64,000 nt of DNA from Blastocatellia bacterium. Its GTDB lineage: Bacteria; Acidobacteriota; Blastocatellia; Pyrinomonadales; Pyrinomonadaceae. Under the pieces are notes generated by a model. That model was not told where the DNA came from, did not search any database, and saw nothing but the letters and a program-made list of their open reading frames with translations. The position numbers were made by a program, and so were the translations under genes. Each line of letters starts with the position of its first letter. The stretch's first letter is position 1. Shown piece after piece: positions 34,720 to 43,747 of the stretch. Where the stretch lies: contig PMSM01000003.1 in NCBI GenBank assembly GCA_003168335.1, forward strand, positions 496,001 to 560,000, written 5' to 3'.

Positions 34720-36024
34720 ATGATCAAAAGAATCGCCGCCATTGTTCTTATCTTTTTGTGTACAGCTGTCGCCTGGGCCATTCTCGGAACGACAATTTTC
34801 CAACGCACATACTCATCCGATAGTTCATCAGAGGTCCGGGTCGCATCTACCTGGGGCGCGCCCCAGAATCAATTGCCGCCCACGGCTTCGTATGAAGAGA
34901 TCGTGCCAAGAAAAGAAGTCAGCACTGAGAACGGCAAAAAGATTGAGCGGGTAATCCAGGACAAGTTTACCAATGCGCTCCCGCTCGAAAGCAGCCACCT
35001 CAGCGTTGATCTCAATCTCGAGCACCGGCAGAAGGGTCTGCTCTGGTACAGCACCTACAAAGTTGGTTTCGACGGCGCCTATTCATTTCGTAATCCGAGC
35101 GATAAAGATCAGACGATTACGTTCACCCTGAACTTTCCCACGGCGCAGGCGATTTACGACGACCTTGTCTTTACGGTCGACGACGTGCCGATCACCTTGA
35201 AGAACGAAAAGAACATTGCCAGTGGGACTGCGCGCGTGGCGGCCGGAAAAGCTGCCAACCTGAAAGTCGGCTACAAATCGCAGGGCCTGAATGATTGGCA
35301 TTACAACCTTGGCAACGCCGGCGTTCAACCGCTGCGCGACGAATCGCAGTACGGCTCAAGCGCGGCCAACGTCGCCCAGGTTCGCGATTTTTCTCTGCAG
35401 ATGACGACTAACTTCAAAGACATCGATTTCCCTGAGAACACTCTTTCGCCGACCGAAAAGACCGAGACGGCCAACGGATGGAACTTGAACTGGAACTATA
35501 AGAATCTGGTTTCCGGCTATCAGATCGCGATGACCATGCCTGAAAAATTACAGCCGGGTCCGCTCGCCGGTCGCATCAGTTTCTTTGCCCCGGTCTCTCT
35601 GTTCTTCTTTTTCTTTCTGATGCTGATCATCACCACGATGCGCGGGATTGAGCTGCATCCGATGAATTATTTCTTCCTCGCCGCGGCCTTCTTTACGTTC
35701 CATCTGTTGTTGGCTTACCTGGTGGATCACGTTTCGATACATCTGGCGTTCGGCATCTGTTCGGCCGTGTCGATCTTTCTCGTCGTCTCTTATCTGCGTC
35801 TGGTGGTGGGGACGCGCTTTGCCACCCGCGAAGCCGCTCTGGCGCAGTTCGTCTATCTGGTCGCGTTCTCTTACGCGTTCTTCCTGAAGGGCTTCACCGG
35901 GCTGGCAATTACGATTGGATCAATCATCACGTTGTTTGTAGTGATGCAGGCGACGGGAAAGATTCGCTGGAAGGAAAAGTTTGCAGCGGGAGAGAGCGTG
36001 CCCATACCCGACGCCGCTGGATAG
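34720..36024 (+). CDS. CreD-like inner membrane protein
   Basis: A 434-residue protein when started at the ATG at 34720, which has GGGAG upstream; upstream ATGs (34660, 34582) lengthen it without family sequence. An N-terminal transmembrane helix (AAIVLIFLCTAVAWAIL) precedes a large extracytoplasmic beta domain (LLWYSTYKVGFDGAYSFRNPSDKDQTITFTLNFPTAQAIYDDLVF), then about six C-terminal helices (FFAPVSLFFFFFLMLIITTM through ITIGSIITLFVVM). This matches CreD, linked elsewhere to envelope stress; no creBC regulators are nearby. Assignment by architecture. Confidence 0.8.
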   Translation: MIKRIAAIVLIFLCTAVAWAILGTTIFQRTYSSDSSSEVRVASTWGAPQNQLPPTASYEEIVPRKEVSTENGKKIERVIQDKFTNALPLESSHLSVDLNLEHRQKGLLWYSTYKVGFDGAYSFRNPSDKDQTITFTLNFPTAQAIYDDLVFTVDDVPITLKNEKNIASGTARVAAGKAANLKVGYKSQGLNDWHYNLGNAGVQPLRDESQYGSSAANVAQVRDFSLQMTTNFKDIDFPENTLSPTEKTETANGWNLNWNYKNLVSGYQIAMTMPEKLQPGPLAGRISFFAPVSLFFFFFLMLIITTMRGIELHPMNYFFLAAAFFTFHLLLAYLVDHVSIHLAFGICSAVSIFLVVSYLRLVVGTRFATREAALAQFVYLVAFSYAFFLKGFTGLAITIGSIITLFVVMQATGKIRWKEKFAAGESVPIPDAAG

Positions 36025-36052
36025 ACAGCGCGTGACGAGTGCATCAAGAAGC

Positions 36053-36113
36053 CACAGATGAACACGGATAGGCACCGATCTGATTTCGGTTGTTCTTATC
36101 CGTGTCATCTGTG
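36053..36113. repeat. Hairpin repeat of the ATCTGTGTTCATCTGTG type
   Basis: CACAGATGAACACGGATA and TTATCCGTGTCATCTGTG pair with a one-base gap, 25 bases apart. This sequence type recurs between genes in many bacterial phyla. It lies 28 bases after the CreD-like gene and could act in transcript ends. Confidence 0.8.
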
Positions 36114-36190
36114 ATTATCTGTCGCTGATGGACGGTCGCGCTTTCGCCCGACTCTAAACAAACGCGGGTCCCGGGTGATATTGTTAAGCC

Positions 36191-37183
36191 ATGCCCCAGG
36201 GCACTACCAAAGCTGAATCCAAAGCGGTTAAGCGCACTCGCCCGCATGAAGGTCCTACGATCACGCCGGCAGAATTTCTGGCGCTCCGGAAACCAAAGGG
36301 CGATCTAGTGCTGGAGATTGCCGGAGAACGCGTTTCGCTCACCAGTCTCGACCGCGTCTACTGGCCGGACGAGAAGTTGACGAAATTCGATCTGCTTTGT
36401 TACTACCTGAACATCAGTTCACACCTGATGCCGTTTCTCAAAGACCGCCCGGCGATTCTGCAACGCTATCCGCGCGGGATTAAGGCGCCGATGTTCTTTC
36501 AGCAGGACCTCGAGAGCGCACCCGCTTTCATCAAGACGGTGCGGCTAACTAATCAGGAAGGCCGCGATCTGAACTATGCCGTCTACACCACGGTGGGATC
36601 GCTGCTGCATTTTGTAAATCTGGGAACGATCGAGCAGCATCCGTGGCATTCGACCGTGAAGCACCTCGACCAGCCGGATTACCTGATGCTCGATCTCGAT
36701 CCGAAGACCGCGCCCTGGAAAAATGTTTTAGACGTGGCGCTGGTGTGCAGGGAAGTCCTTGATGAACTCGGCTTGCCGGCCTTTCCCAAAACCTCGGGCT
36801 CAACGGGGATACACATCTACGTACCGCTAAAGCCGAAATACGATTACGGGAAGATCGCTGAGATTGCGATGGCGCTCGCCAACGAAGTCGGGCATCGCGC
36901 GCCCAAGATTGCGACGACGCAAAGATCGCTGGCCAAACGTCAGCCGCAGCAGGTGTACGTGGATGCAATGCAAAACGCACGCGGCAAAACGATCGCCTCA
37001 GTTTTCAGCGCGCGCGCCAAACCCGGCGCCACGGTTTCGATGCCGCTCCAGTGGAAACAGGTTGAGAAAGGCGCGAAGATTTCGGATTTCACGATCAAAA
37101 ACGTGGTTGGATTGCTTAAGAAGAACGGGAAGGCGTGGGAAGAATTCTTTGATAGCCGGCACGGTCTCAAGTTGGGGAGTTGA
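36191..37183 (+). CDS. LigD-type polymerase domain protein (stand-alone)
   Basis: A 330-residue primase-polymerase of the LigD polymerase domain family, used in bacterial non-homologous end joining to fill in ends. Visible hallmarks: ITLTSLDRVYWPDEKLTKFDLLCYYLN region (read VSLTSLDRVYWPDE), FKDRPAILQRYPRG, the metal-binding LMLDLDPK, KTSGSTGIHIYVPL and TIASVFSARAKPGATVSMPLQW. There is no ligase or nuclease domain, and no Ku gene in the window. The stand-alone form is common outside mycobacteria. ATG start without a strong ribosome site. Confidence 0.92.
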   Translation: MPQGTTKAESKAVKRTRPHEGPTITPAEFLALRKPKGDLVLEIAGERVSLTSLDRVYWPDEKLTKFDLLCYYLNISSHLMPFLKDRPAILQRYPRGIKAPMFFQQDLESAPAFIKTVRLTNQEGRDLNYAVYTTVGSLLHFVNLGTIEQHPWHSTVKHLDQPDYLMLDLDPKTAPWKNVLDVALVCREVLDELGLPAFPKTSGSTGIHIYVPLKPKYDYGKIAEIAMALANEVGHRAPKIATTQRSLAKRQPQQVYVDAMQNARGKTIASVFSARAKPGATVSMPLQWKQVEKGAKISDFTIKNVVGLLKKNGKAWEEFFDSRHGLKLGS

Positions 37184-37483
37184 GGTTCGACGAGGCCGCG
37201 AAGCGGCCGGCATATAATAGTCCCGGGCGTAAGCCCGGGGGATGAAGCACCAGCAAATCCGTAAGCCCGTAGGGGCGACAGGTACTGCGTGCTACGTATT
37301 TAGCGGACTTAATCAGGACAGGCTTCGTTGGTTGGGTTTCTGCCGCCCGCTTCGCGGGCTTGGTATTCCTTCCAGGGCTTACCCCGGGCTTACGCCCGGG
37401 GCTACTAATATGCCGCCATCTTCGATGGCTCGTTGATGCGTTTCCTTCGAGATATGGGTTTGTTAGGTTATCGTGTTAACCCA
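37184..37483. other. Intergenic region with REP-like pair
   Basis: 300 bases between convergent genes. It contains the inverted pair at 37209-37413 and no gene. Confidence 0.6.
37209..37413. repeat. REP-like inverted pair around CCCGGGC/GCCCGGG
   Basis: GGCATATAATAGTCCCGGGC at 37209 and its inverted copy ending at 37413 (GGGCTACTAATATGCC tail) differ at few positions; each also forms a hairpin CCCGGGCGTAAGCCCGGG. The 130-base spacer has no gene. Same style as other repeats in this window. Confidence 0.75.
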
Positions 37484-39313
37484 CTAAGGTTGCGCCAGTT
37501 TCTTCTTCCCCTCAAGCGCATCCAGGTAAGCCCCGCCCGGCACGTCGCCAATCTTGATTGCTGCTTCGAATTCTTTCATCGCTTCGTCGTTGTGCTCAAG
37601 GAACGCGAGGATGCGGCCCATGGCTTCGTGCGCGCGTGATAGCAGGACTTTGTCGGTTTCCGGAGCGGCCGCAGCTACCGCCAGACGATAGTTGCCCAGG
37701 GCCCGATTCAATCTTTGCGTTTGCAGATCGTCGTCGGTCGTGTCGCGCGCCCACAGACTCGCAGTCTGGCCCAGCGTGAAGAACAGGCGCGGTTCGCCGG
37801 GATATTCCTGCAGCATCGCTTTCAGACGCGTTTCCGCGTCCTCATACTTGCGGGTCTGCAAAAGCTTTTCCACCTCAGTCAAGCTTTTGACTAACGCTGA
37901 ACTGCGCGGGGTATCCACTGCTTCCCGTGCTTCCGAACCTGGATCGATTAACCACAGCGAATAACGTGGATGAGCTTTACGCGCGGCGATCGCGCGATCG
38001 CGCGTGGCACTGATTTCCGCCAGTCGTTTCGTTTCGCGCGCCGGATCAAAGCCGGTGATCATTTCCGCGAAGAAGCTCGCGATATCAAAACCCGAGGATT
38101 GAAAGTCACGCAGTTGATCGGCGAAAAAGAAATCCAGGACAGCGCCTTTTTCGTATTCTTCCGCCAACCGGGCAATTGTCTCGTCAGCGATCGCGGCGCG
38201 CGTCGCTTCTGCTTCGCCCGCGATTGTCTTGCGCTCGGCCTCGTCTTTCGCCTGCTGCAAACGCCGACGCTGAATATTTGTGACCGCCGCGAGTCTGTTC
38301 GCTTCATCAAAGCGCGCGTCGGCGGCGGCGACAAACGATCGCGAGATCACCACGAACACGTCGGGCGAAACAGTGGCGCCTTCTTTGGTGCGCGCATCGA
38401 TCAGCAGCTTTACCCGATCGCGCTGGGCGGCGATTTCTTTGTTGAACTTCAGCACCAGCGGATCGATTACGTACTGAAGATAGCCGCGACGCATCTCGGA
38501 TGAAGTCGGATCGGTCCCTTCCGGCACGATCGCATAGTAGTCGTCGGCAATCACGCGAAAGTTGATTGTGCCCAGCGCGGCCATCAGATCCGGGACGATG
38601 TAGAAATGTCGATTGTGCTCGCGCCTCGAGTAAGTGGCCGTCGATCGCTTCTTTTTCTCAGGGCTGTTGACAAGCACGCGCTCGGTCGACACTACTATCG
38701 GTCGCGTGTGCAGGTAAGACAGGACCGCGCGCACCATCTCAGCCGCCGGTAGTCGCAGGCGATCGCCTTCGGTTTGGTAAGCGCGCATGTATGAAGCCAG
38801 ACGCTCGTCGATGCCGGACTTCTTGTAGAACTCGCGCACCAGCGGCGCAAAGTCGAGCACTTCCAGAATCCCGGTGGGCAGGTCCTCGGAACGGTCGGGA
38901 GCATCAAGCAGAGGCGGGGCGCCCAACGCGTAAGCCAGCGAGACGTAACGCGCGGCTTGATCGGCGGCCGTGGCCGGCGCCGGCAGTTTGTTGCGATCGA
39001 AGAAACCCTTGAGCCGCTCGCGCAGACCGGCGTCCAGGCTCGCCTGGTCCTTCCGCACCAGCATGCGAAAAGCAGCCGGCTCTTTGCCCGGGGGCGTCGG
39101 ATCAAACCCGGCGGCATCCAGCGCGGCCATCATGATGATCAGGCGCGCGTCGGGCTGCAGGCTGACACCATACTCAGAAAGTTCGAATGACGGCGGCCGC
39201 TGGGTTTGGGTCGTCTGCGCCGGCGGCGAAGGTGTAGGCGACGCGGAAGGATGCGCCGCAGCGGCCCCGGCAAGGACAAAAATAACAATTACGAAACAGG
39301 CTTTTCTAATCAT
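37484..39313 (-). CDS. Exported TPR-containing protein of unknown function
   Basis: A 609-residue protein started at the ATG at 39313, which opens a signal peptide (MIRKACFVIVIFVLAGAAAAHPS); frame upstream is open but lacks sense. A Pro/Thr-rich linker leads to FELSEYGVSLQPDARLIIMMAALDAAGFDPTPPG, a long helical domain with many Arg/Glu, and C-terminal TPR-type repeats (KYEDAETRLKAMLQEYPGEPRLFFTLGQ; ALGNYRLAVAAAAPETDKVLLSRAHEAMGRILAFLEHNDEAMKEFEAAIK). No catalytic motif. It is a large envelope or secreted scaffold-type protein; family unnamed. Confidence 0.8.
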   Translation of the reverse strand: MIRKACFVIVIFVLAGAAAAHPSASPTPSPPAQTTQTQRPPSFELSEYGVSLQPDARLIIMMAALDAAGFDPTPPGKEPAAFRMLVRKDQASLDAGLRERLKGFFDRNKLPAPATAADQAARYVSLAYALGAPPLLDAPDRSEDLPTGILEVLDFAPLVREFYKKSGIDERLASYMRAYQTEGDRLRLPAAEMVRAVLSYLHTRPIVVSTERVLVNSPEKKKRSTATYSRREHNRHFYIVPDLMAALGTINFRVIADDYYAIVPEGTDPTSSEMRRGYLQYVIDPLVLKFNKEIAAQRDRVKLLIDARTKEGATVSPDVFVVISRSFVAAADARFDEANRLAAVTNIQRRRLQQAKDEAERKTIAGEAEATRAAIADETIARLAEEYEKGAVLDFFFADQLRDFQSSGFDIASFFAEMITGFDPARETKRLAEISATRDRAIAARKAHPRYSLWLIDPGSEAREAVDTPRSSALVKSLTEVEKLLQTRKYEDAETRLKAMLQEYPGEPRLFFTLGQTASLWARDTTDDDLQTQRLNRALGNYRLAVAAAAPETDKVLLSRAHEAMGRILAFLEHNDEAMKEFEAAIKIGDVPGGAYLDALEGKKKLAQP

Positions 39314-39465
39314 CGGATTGCTGATTTCCCGGATAACGAAACGGCGGTGAAAGTCCTCAATGTTAGCGGAAGTGCTCCATACCAACAAATGCCGACCAAA
39401 TCCCACGAGCAAGGCTTCAGATGTCCGGCCCCGGAAGCTGGATGCCAGAGAGCGTCCCATCTTCG

Positions 39466-40260
39466 TCAGTTCACATCAGGAATCCAGAACGTTTGGCCGG
39501 CGACTGCAACGCTGCTCAAGCCGCGGCCCGGCAGTTCCTTTTCTTCCAATCCCAGAAAAGTGAAGTGCGGCAAATCGCTCAGGACCGTCTGGAACCATCC
39601 GTGGTGCGCGAGAATTTCGCGGACTCGCTGGTCAAGAAATTCGTTGGCGTCGAAAGCCAGCATCGCGATGTGCTGGGAAGTTCCGGGCGCGGCAATCGAA
39701 TAAAGCACGGATTTTGACAAGTCCTTGCTGAAAAAAATTCCCTCCTGCTCGAGATCAAGGACTTCCGGCACTTGTTGATGGATCGGCAGCCTGCGCAGCC
39801 GTTCCGCCTGTTGAGCGCTCAACCTCTGGGCCCTGGTCCAGTGATCAAGCGCCGGCAAAAAACGCGAGTTCCACAAACGCACGGTGTCAGCATAACTTCG
39901 GCGCGCAGCTTCGGCGCCGTCGCGCGGCGAGATCTCCAGGCCCTCGGCGCGCGCAGTGGCGCGGGCCCGCAACAGCGCCGACATCGCGGCTGGTTGTAAC
40001 TCGATTACGGCGTTGCCGATCGTGGCCGCCGCCCGCCCGGCGGCTTTCTGAAAACGCGTCACCTGATCTTCATTGGTAAACACGCAGAGAGGTGGAGGCA
40101 AGACAGCATCGGCGCTGATGAACATTGCGCCATAGTCATGAAGGACCCGACCCGCCACCTGATCATCCGCCGGGCAGATATCTTCGATGCACGTTCCGCG
40201 TTGCTCCAGCGCGCGCCCGAGCGCGACATAGAATGGCGAAGAGTGATTGGCTGCGGCCAT
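39466..40260 (-). CDS. Uncharacterised 264-residue protein
   Basis: No recognised family. It has a His-rich C-terminal strand pattern, HHGWFQTVLSDLPHFTFLGLEEKELPGRGLSSVAVAGQTFWIPDVN, which faintly recalls metal ligands of M15-type peptidases, but that is not enough to assign function. The centre is helical and Arg/Ala-rich. It starts at the ATG at 40260 without a clear ribosome site, and lies 152 bases upstream of the TPR gene on the same strand, so a joint transcript is possible. Confidence 0.65.
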   Translation of the reverse strand: MAAANHSSPFYVALGRALEQRGTCIEDICPADDQVAGRVLHDYGAMFISADAVLPPPLCVFTNEDQVTRFQKAAGRAAATIGNAVIELQPAAMSALLRARATARAEGLEISPRDGAEAARRSYADTVRLWNSRFLPALDHWTRAQRLSAQQAERLRRLPIHQQVPEVLDLEQEGIFFSKDLSKSVLYSIAAPGTSQHIAMLAFDANEFLDQRVREILAHHGWFQTVLSDLPHFTFLGLEEKELPGRGLSSVAVAGQTFWIPDVN

Positions 40261-40599
40261 CTTGGTAATCTACTATTACGTTTCCGAAACTCGAATGATA
40301 GTCGGCGTAGCGTCCAGCATCAAACACCGCCGCTCGATCCTGGGATGTTGGCGAGGTGCCAGGCGGAGCTTTGTGTTTAGTCCGCGCAGCGGACGATTGA
40401 TAGTAGCCCACCGATTTATCGGAGGGATCAGACGCGACAATCAATATCAGTCCGTGAAGCGGACGGCTGAAGTTGAAGATCGCCCGGACGATTTCAGTCG
40501 CCCGCTTCCCGGGCTTACCTCTTCTTCTTACGACTGGATTCCCAGCACTGAAGTGCTGGGCTATTCTCATTCGTCCGCTTTGCGGACTTCAAATCCAAT
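40261..40599. other. Intergenic region with a REP-like cluster
   Basis: 339 bases between divergent genes. The right two thirds are the repeat cluster; the left part should carry the promoter of the minus-strand gene. No gene seen. Confidence 0.5.
40378..40590. repeat. Cluster of REP-like hairpins
   Basis: Successive hairpins: TAGTCCGCGCAGCGGACG, AGTCCGTGAAGCGGACGG, a reversed GTCCGCTTTGCGGACTT, plus GTAGCCCACCGATTTATCGG and CCCAGCACTGAAGTGCTGGG. All share GTCCGC/GCGGAC or CCCA/TGGG arms around a short loop. Confidence 0.75.
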
Positions 40600-40980
40600 G
40601 TGATCGTAACTGTCCAAGTCTATCAACTCAGCTATACTGCTCTGCAGGTGACGCCGGAACTCTTCAAAGAAATCATCGCGAACTATCAGCGCCACGGCTG
40701 GGAGTTAAAGCGCGTCTTAATGAAGCCGGCGACGTTCGCCCGTCTCAAAGATCAAACCGCTGAACTATTCAACGAAGCCAAACTAATCGAATCGGAATTT
40801 GACGGGCTATGGTTTGCGCGCCTTTCGCAGGCGGGCCGAGAAGCCTGGGAGCTGCGCCTGGTGGCTGAGCAACCTTATGCGTTGTTTGAAGCCTTCGAAG
40901 CTGATGAGACTGAAGAGGAACGGGAAGAAGCGCGGCTTGAGATGGAAAACAAGATGCGGGAACAGGTAGCCCTGAGTTGA
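40600..40980 (+). CDS. Small acidic protein of unknown function
   Basis: A 126-residue protein with a GTG start at 40600. It is acidic, with a Glu-rich tail (FEADETEEEREEARLEMENKMREQ), and has LFKEIIANYQRHGWELKRVLMKP at the N-terminal half, resembling small helical proteins of unknown role. It ends 10 bases before a gene on the opposite strand. Its start adjoins the REP-like cluster, so the promoter must lie within or near those repeats. Confidence 0.65.
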   Translation: MIVTVQVYQLSYTALQVTPELFKEIIANYQRHGWELKRVLMKPATFARLKDQTAELFNEAKLIESEFDGLWFARLSQAGREAWELRLVAEQPYALFEAFEADETEEEREEARLEMENKMREQVALS

Positions 40981-40990
40981 GGGTCAGGCT

Positions 40991-41977
40991 TTAGTTGCGC
41001 CCCATGGTCACAGGAATCTTAAGAACCTGGCCGGCGCGCAACACCGCGACCTCGACACTGCTGTGCGGCAGGGCGCGGCGTACCCGCGAAAGCAGTTCGT
41101 CGCTGGTGCGAATCGGAACATTGTCAAAATCGGTAATAATGTCACCCGCCTTGATGCCAAAAAGATCGGCCGGTCCGTTTGAGTCCACGTAATCGATCCG
41201 CACTCCGTAGGTCTTGGTTTCGGGGATCCGAATGGCGGTTGTTCTGTCGGAATCGAAACCGAACTTGCCTCTACCTTCCGGCCGCTTATTAAAAACGTCT
41301 TTCAGGCGGTTGAATTCGTCTTCGGAGATTGTGGTCATCTGCGTCTTCTTAGTCAGTCCATCGCGGAGGTAGATTATTTCTACAGTCTTCCCCACCGGTG
41401 TCTGGCGTAAAAGATCCATCATCTCGCTTTCGTCCGTGACGGCCCGGCCATCAAAGCTGGTAACAATGTCGCCGCCGACCAGACCCGCCTTATCCGCCGG
41501 CAACCCCGGAGCTACAACATCGTCGAATGTTACACCGCCATCGGCACTCTTTAATCCATCTACGCCGAAGTATGAGCGCGGCGCCGAAAACGTTACCCCG
41601 CTGCGCGGAATGCGACCAACGTTCTTCACCAGCATGCTGAGGCCGCCGCCGCTCGCGAAAAATAGTCCCAGCACAATCCACATCCAGGTCATGCCACTGA
41701 AACCCAAACGGCGCCGGCCCGGGTAATTACCTGCGGCTTGCCGCGCCAGCGGCGCGTTAACGCTGGGGTAAAACGGAGCAGCGCCGGGGGCGCCTGCGGA
41801 GTTCGGGAGGCGCACCGTCTCGGTATATTCGGCCGGGCCTTCGCCCAGCCGGTTTCCACACGCGCGGCAGAAACGCATCTCTGGCGGCATTGGCGAACCG
41901 CATTGCGCGCAAACAATCGCGCCGCTCTGATCTCCCGAGCCGGGACCACTCCCGCTGAATTTTTGCTGAGGCTGCAT
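40991..41977 (-). CDS. Zinc-ribbon, membrane-anchored tandem-PDZ protein
   Basis: A 328-residue protein. Residues 23-40 form a zinc ribbon (Cys23, Cys26, Cys37, Cys40 in CAQCGSPMPPEMRFCRACG). A transmembrane helix (FSGMTWMWIVLGLFFASGGGLSMLV) follows, then two PDZ domains: one with PRSYFGVDGLKSADGGVTFDDVVAPGLPADKAGLVGGDIVTSFDGRAV, the other with RIDYVDSNGPADLFGIKAGDIITDFDNVPI. No protease domain, so it is likely an adaptor that recognises C-termini near the membrane. It is convergent with the gene at 40600. Confidence 0.85.
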   Translation of the reverse strand: MQPQQKFSGSGPGSGDQSGAIVCAQCGSPMPPEMRFCRACGNRLGEGPAEYTETVRLPNSAGAPGAAPFYPSVNAPLARQAAGNYPGRRRLGFSGMTWMWIVLGLFFASGGGLSMLVKNVGRIPRSGVTFSAPRSYFGVDGLKSADGGVTFDDVVAPGLPADKAGLVGGDIVTSFDGRAVTDESEMMDLLRQTPVGKTVEIIYLRDGLTKKTQMTTISEDEFNRLKDVFNKRPEGRGKFGFDSDRTTAIRIPETKTYGVRIDYVDSNGPADLFGIKAGDIITDFDNVPIRTSDELLSRVRRALPHSSVEVAVLRAGQVLKIPVTMGRN

Positions 41978-42148
41978 GGCGAAATGTGCTCGAATCCTAT
42001 GCCGACAGTCGAACGACTGATGCCGGATTATACGCCGATTGCAGAGGATTGGTTGCGTGTATTTCCCAAATCGCGCCCCGAGTTTACGAATACCACTTGA
42101 CCCAGTATAGTCGGACGAACCGGCAAAACAGTTAACGAAGACAGTCGC

Positions 42149-42373
42149 ATGGAAGTAACCAAAGCTCTGGCGGCGCTACAGCCGCTCTACGGCAAAGGCA
42201 ATATCGAAATTGTGACCCGCGATGGGCATCGCGTGCGCGGCATCGTGCGCAGCCTGAAAACCACTCAGGCCCTGACCACTCCGGCCGTAAAAGTCGAGCG
42301 CGCCGATGGCGAGATCGTAAAGATCCCGTTCTCCTCCATCGTCGAAATCATTAATCACAATCCACCGGCTTGA
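42149..42373 (+). CDS. Small 74-residue protein, Sm-like in outline
   Basis: A short protein with two beta-type stretches (NIEIVTRDGHRVRGIVRSLK and AVKVERADGEIVKIPFSSIVEIINHNPP) suggestive of a small barrel, such as Sm/SH3-like. It has an ATG with no strong ribosome site. Length and sequence give no family. It stands alone between the PDZ gene and the polysaccharide locus. Confidence 0.65.
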   Translation: MEVTKALAALQPLYGKGNIEIVTRDGHRVRGIVRSLKTTQALTTPAVKVERADGEIVKIPFSSIVEIINHNPPA

Positions 42374-42436
42374 GCTCGGCGCACTGAGTGCCCAGCACGA
42401 AAATGTTTTATTGGGCACAGCAGCCGATCTTGCTTC

Positions 42437-43726
42437 TCAGACCCGCGATTCCAGATTTTCGTTTGGTGGTTCAGCCGGGCGCCTGACTGATTCGGTCTGC
42501 GCCAGATCTCGATACAGCTTCGCAATGTCCGTCAACAGCCGCTCCTTTGCATAGTTCCGGATGACGAACTCAAACCCATTACGTCCCAATTCGTCGCGGA
42601 GTCCCGGGTCTTCAATCAAGCGCGCGAGACCGCGGGCCAAACCTTCAGCATCGCCGCTGGCAACCGAAACGCCGCGCTGGCAAAGCTGGTAAGCAGCTCG
42701 CTGGTTATCTTGTTTGGCGGCTGGCGGGACTTGGGGCCCAAGCATATCTACCACCCCTCCGACAGCAGTGGAGATGACTGGTCGGGCATTGGCCATTGCT
42801 TCGATCAAGGTGAGCGGCGTGCCTTCATTCAAACTGGTTAGCGCCACGATGTCGAGCGCCGGATAAAAATCCTCCGGGTCGGTGCGCGTGCCGAGAAACG
42901 ATACATCCTCGCTCAGCCCGAGGGACTTTGCCTGGTCTTCCAGATCGCGCCGGAGATTACCGTCTCCGATGATTGCGAAGCGAACTTTCGAACCAGTGTT
43001 TTTCTTCAACAAGGCGGCTGCCTGCAGGAACAAGCGATGGTTCTTGATCTCAGTCAATCTTCCGACGATGCCAATCAACACGACGTCGTCATTTAGTTTC
43101 AATTCCGCGCGCATGCGCGGCCGTCGATCTCGCCACGACGCATAGGCGCCCATATCAATGCCCAGCGGGATTACCGCGAACTGTTTGCGCCGGCCCACGC
43201 GAAATACTTCGTTTATCTCACGGCGTTGTTGTTCACTAATCACGACAATGCGATCGGTGGCGAATCGCGCCAGGAACCTTTCGATGGCGAGAAACAGACG
43301 CGTCTTCAGCCGTCCGTAGTAACTGTGAAAGACGTGGCCGTGATAGGTGTGGACGAACCGACACTGCCGAGCGGCGGGCGCCGCCGGGGTCAACCAGCGA
43401 TACATCAATCCGGCAACTCGTCCGACGGTGCCCGCTTTGGCGGTGTGGGTGTGCACGATGTCGGGTCGCTCCCGTCGCATCAGACGGAAGAGTTTCCATA
43501 TTGTGAGGACATCCTTCACAGAGATCTCACGGCTCATCTCTGCCAGGATGAAAGGCTGGAGGCCTGCCGCGGCGGCCACGTAACTCATGTCATCCTCGCC
43601 GGGCGGCACGACTCCGGCGACCAGCAACGTTTCGTAGCCGGCTGGTTTTAGACCTTCAGTGAGCCAGATTACGTGACGCGCCGGACCGCCGACGTTGAGA
43701 CGGGCGATGATGCGCAGGATCTTCAT
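42437..43726 (-). CDS. Glycosyltransferase family 4
   Basis: A 429-residue GT-B enzyme. It opens MKILRIIARLNVGGPARHVIWLTEGLKPAGYE, has GT4 linker features (DIVHTHTAKAGTVGRVAG), and the C-terminal donor site IVALTSLNEGTPLTLIEAMANARPVISTAVGGVVDML with the conserved Glu. An insert GPQVPPAAKQDNQRAAYQLCQRG follows. It transfers an unknown nucleotide-activated sugar to a lipid-linked or growing glycan. It starts the polysaccharide locus on the minus strand, 21 bases from the RfbC-like gene. Confidence 0.92.
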   Translation of the reverse strand: MKILRIIARLNVGGPARHVIWLTEGLKPAGYETLLVAGVVPPGEDDMSYVAAAAGLQPFILAEMSREISVKDVLTIWKLFRLMRRERPDIVHTHTAKAGTVGRVAGLMYRWLTPAAPAARQCRFVHTYHGHVFHSYYGRLKTRLFLAIERFLARFATDRIVVISEQQRREINEVFRVGRRKQFAVIPLGIDMGAYASWRDRRPRMRAELKLNDDVVLIGIVGRLTEIKNHRLFLQAAALLKKNTGSKVRFAIIGDGNLRRDLEDQAKSLGLSEDVSFLGTRTDPEDFYPALDIVALTSLNEGTPLTLIEAMANARPVISTAVGGVVDMLGPQVPPAAKQDNQRAAYQLCQRGVSVASGDAEGLARGLARLIEDPGLRDELGRNGFEFVIRNYAKERLLTDIAKLYRDLAQTESVRRPAEPPNENLESRV

Positions 43727-43747
43727 TTTATTGCCCGCGCTCCCGGC

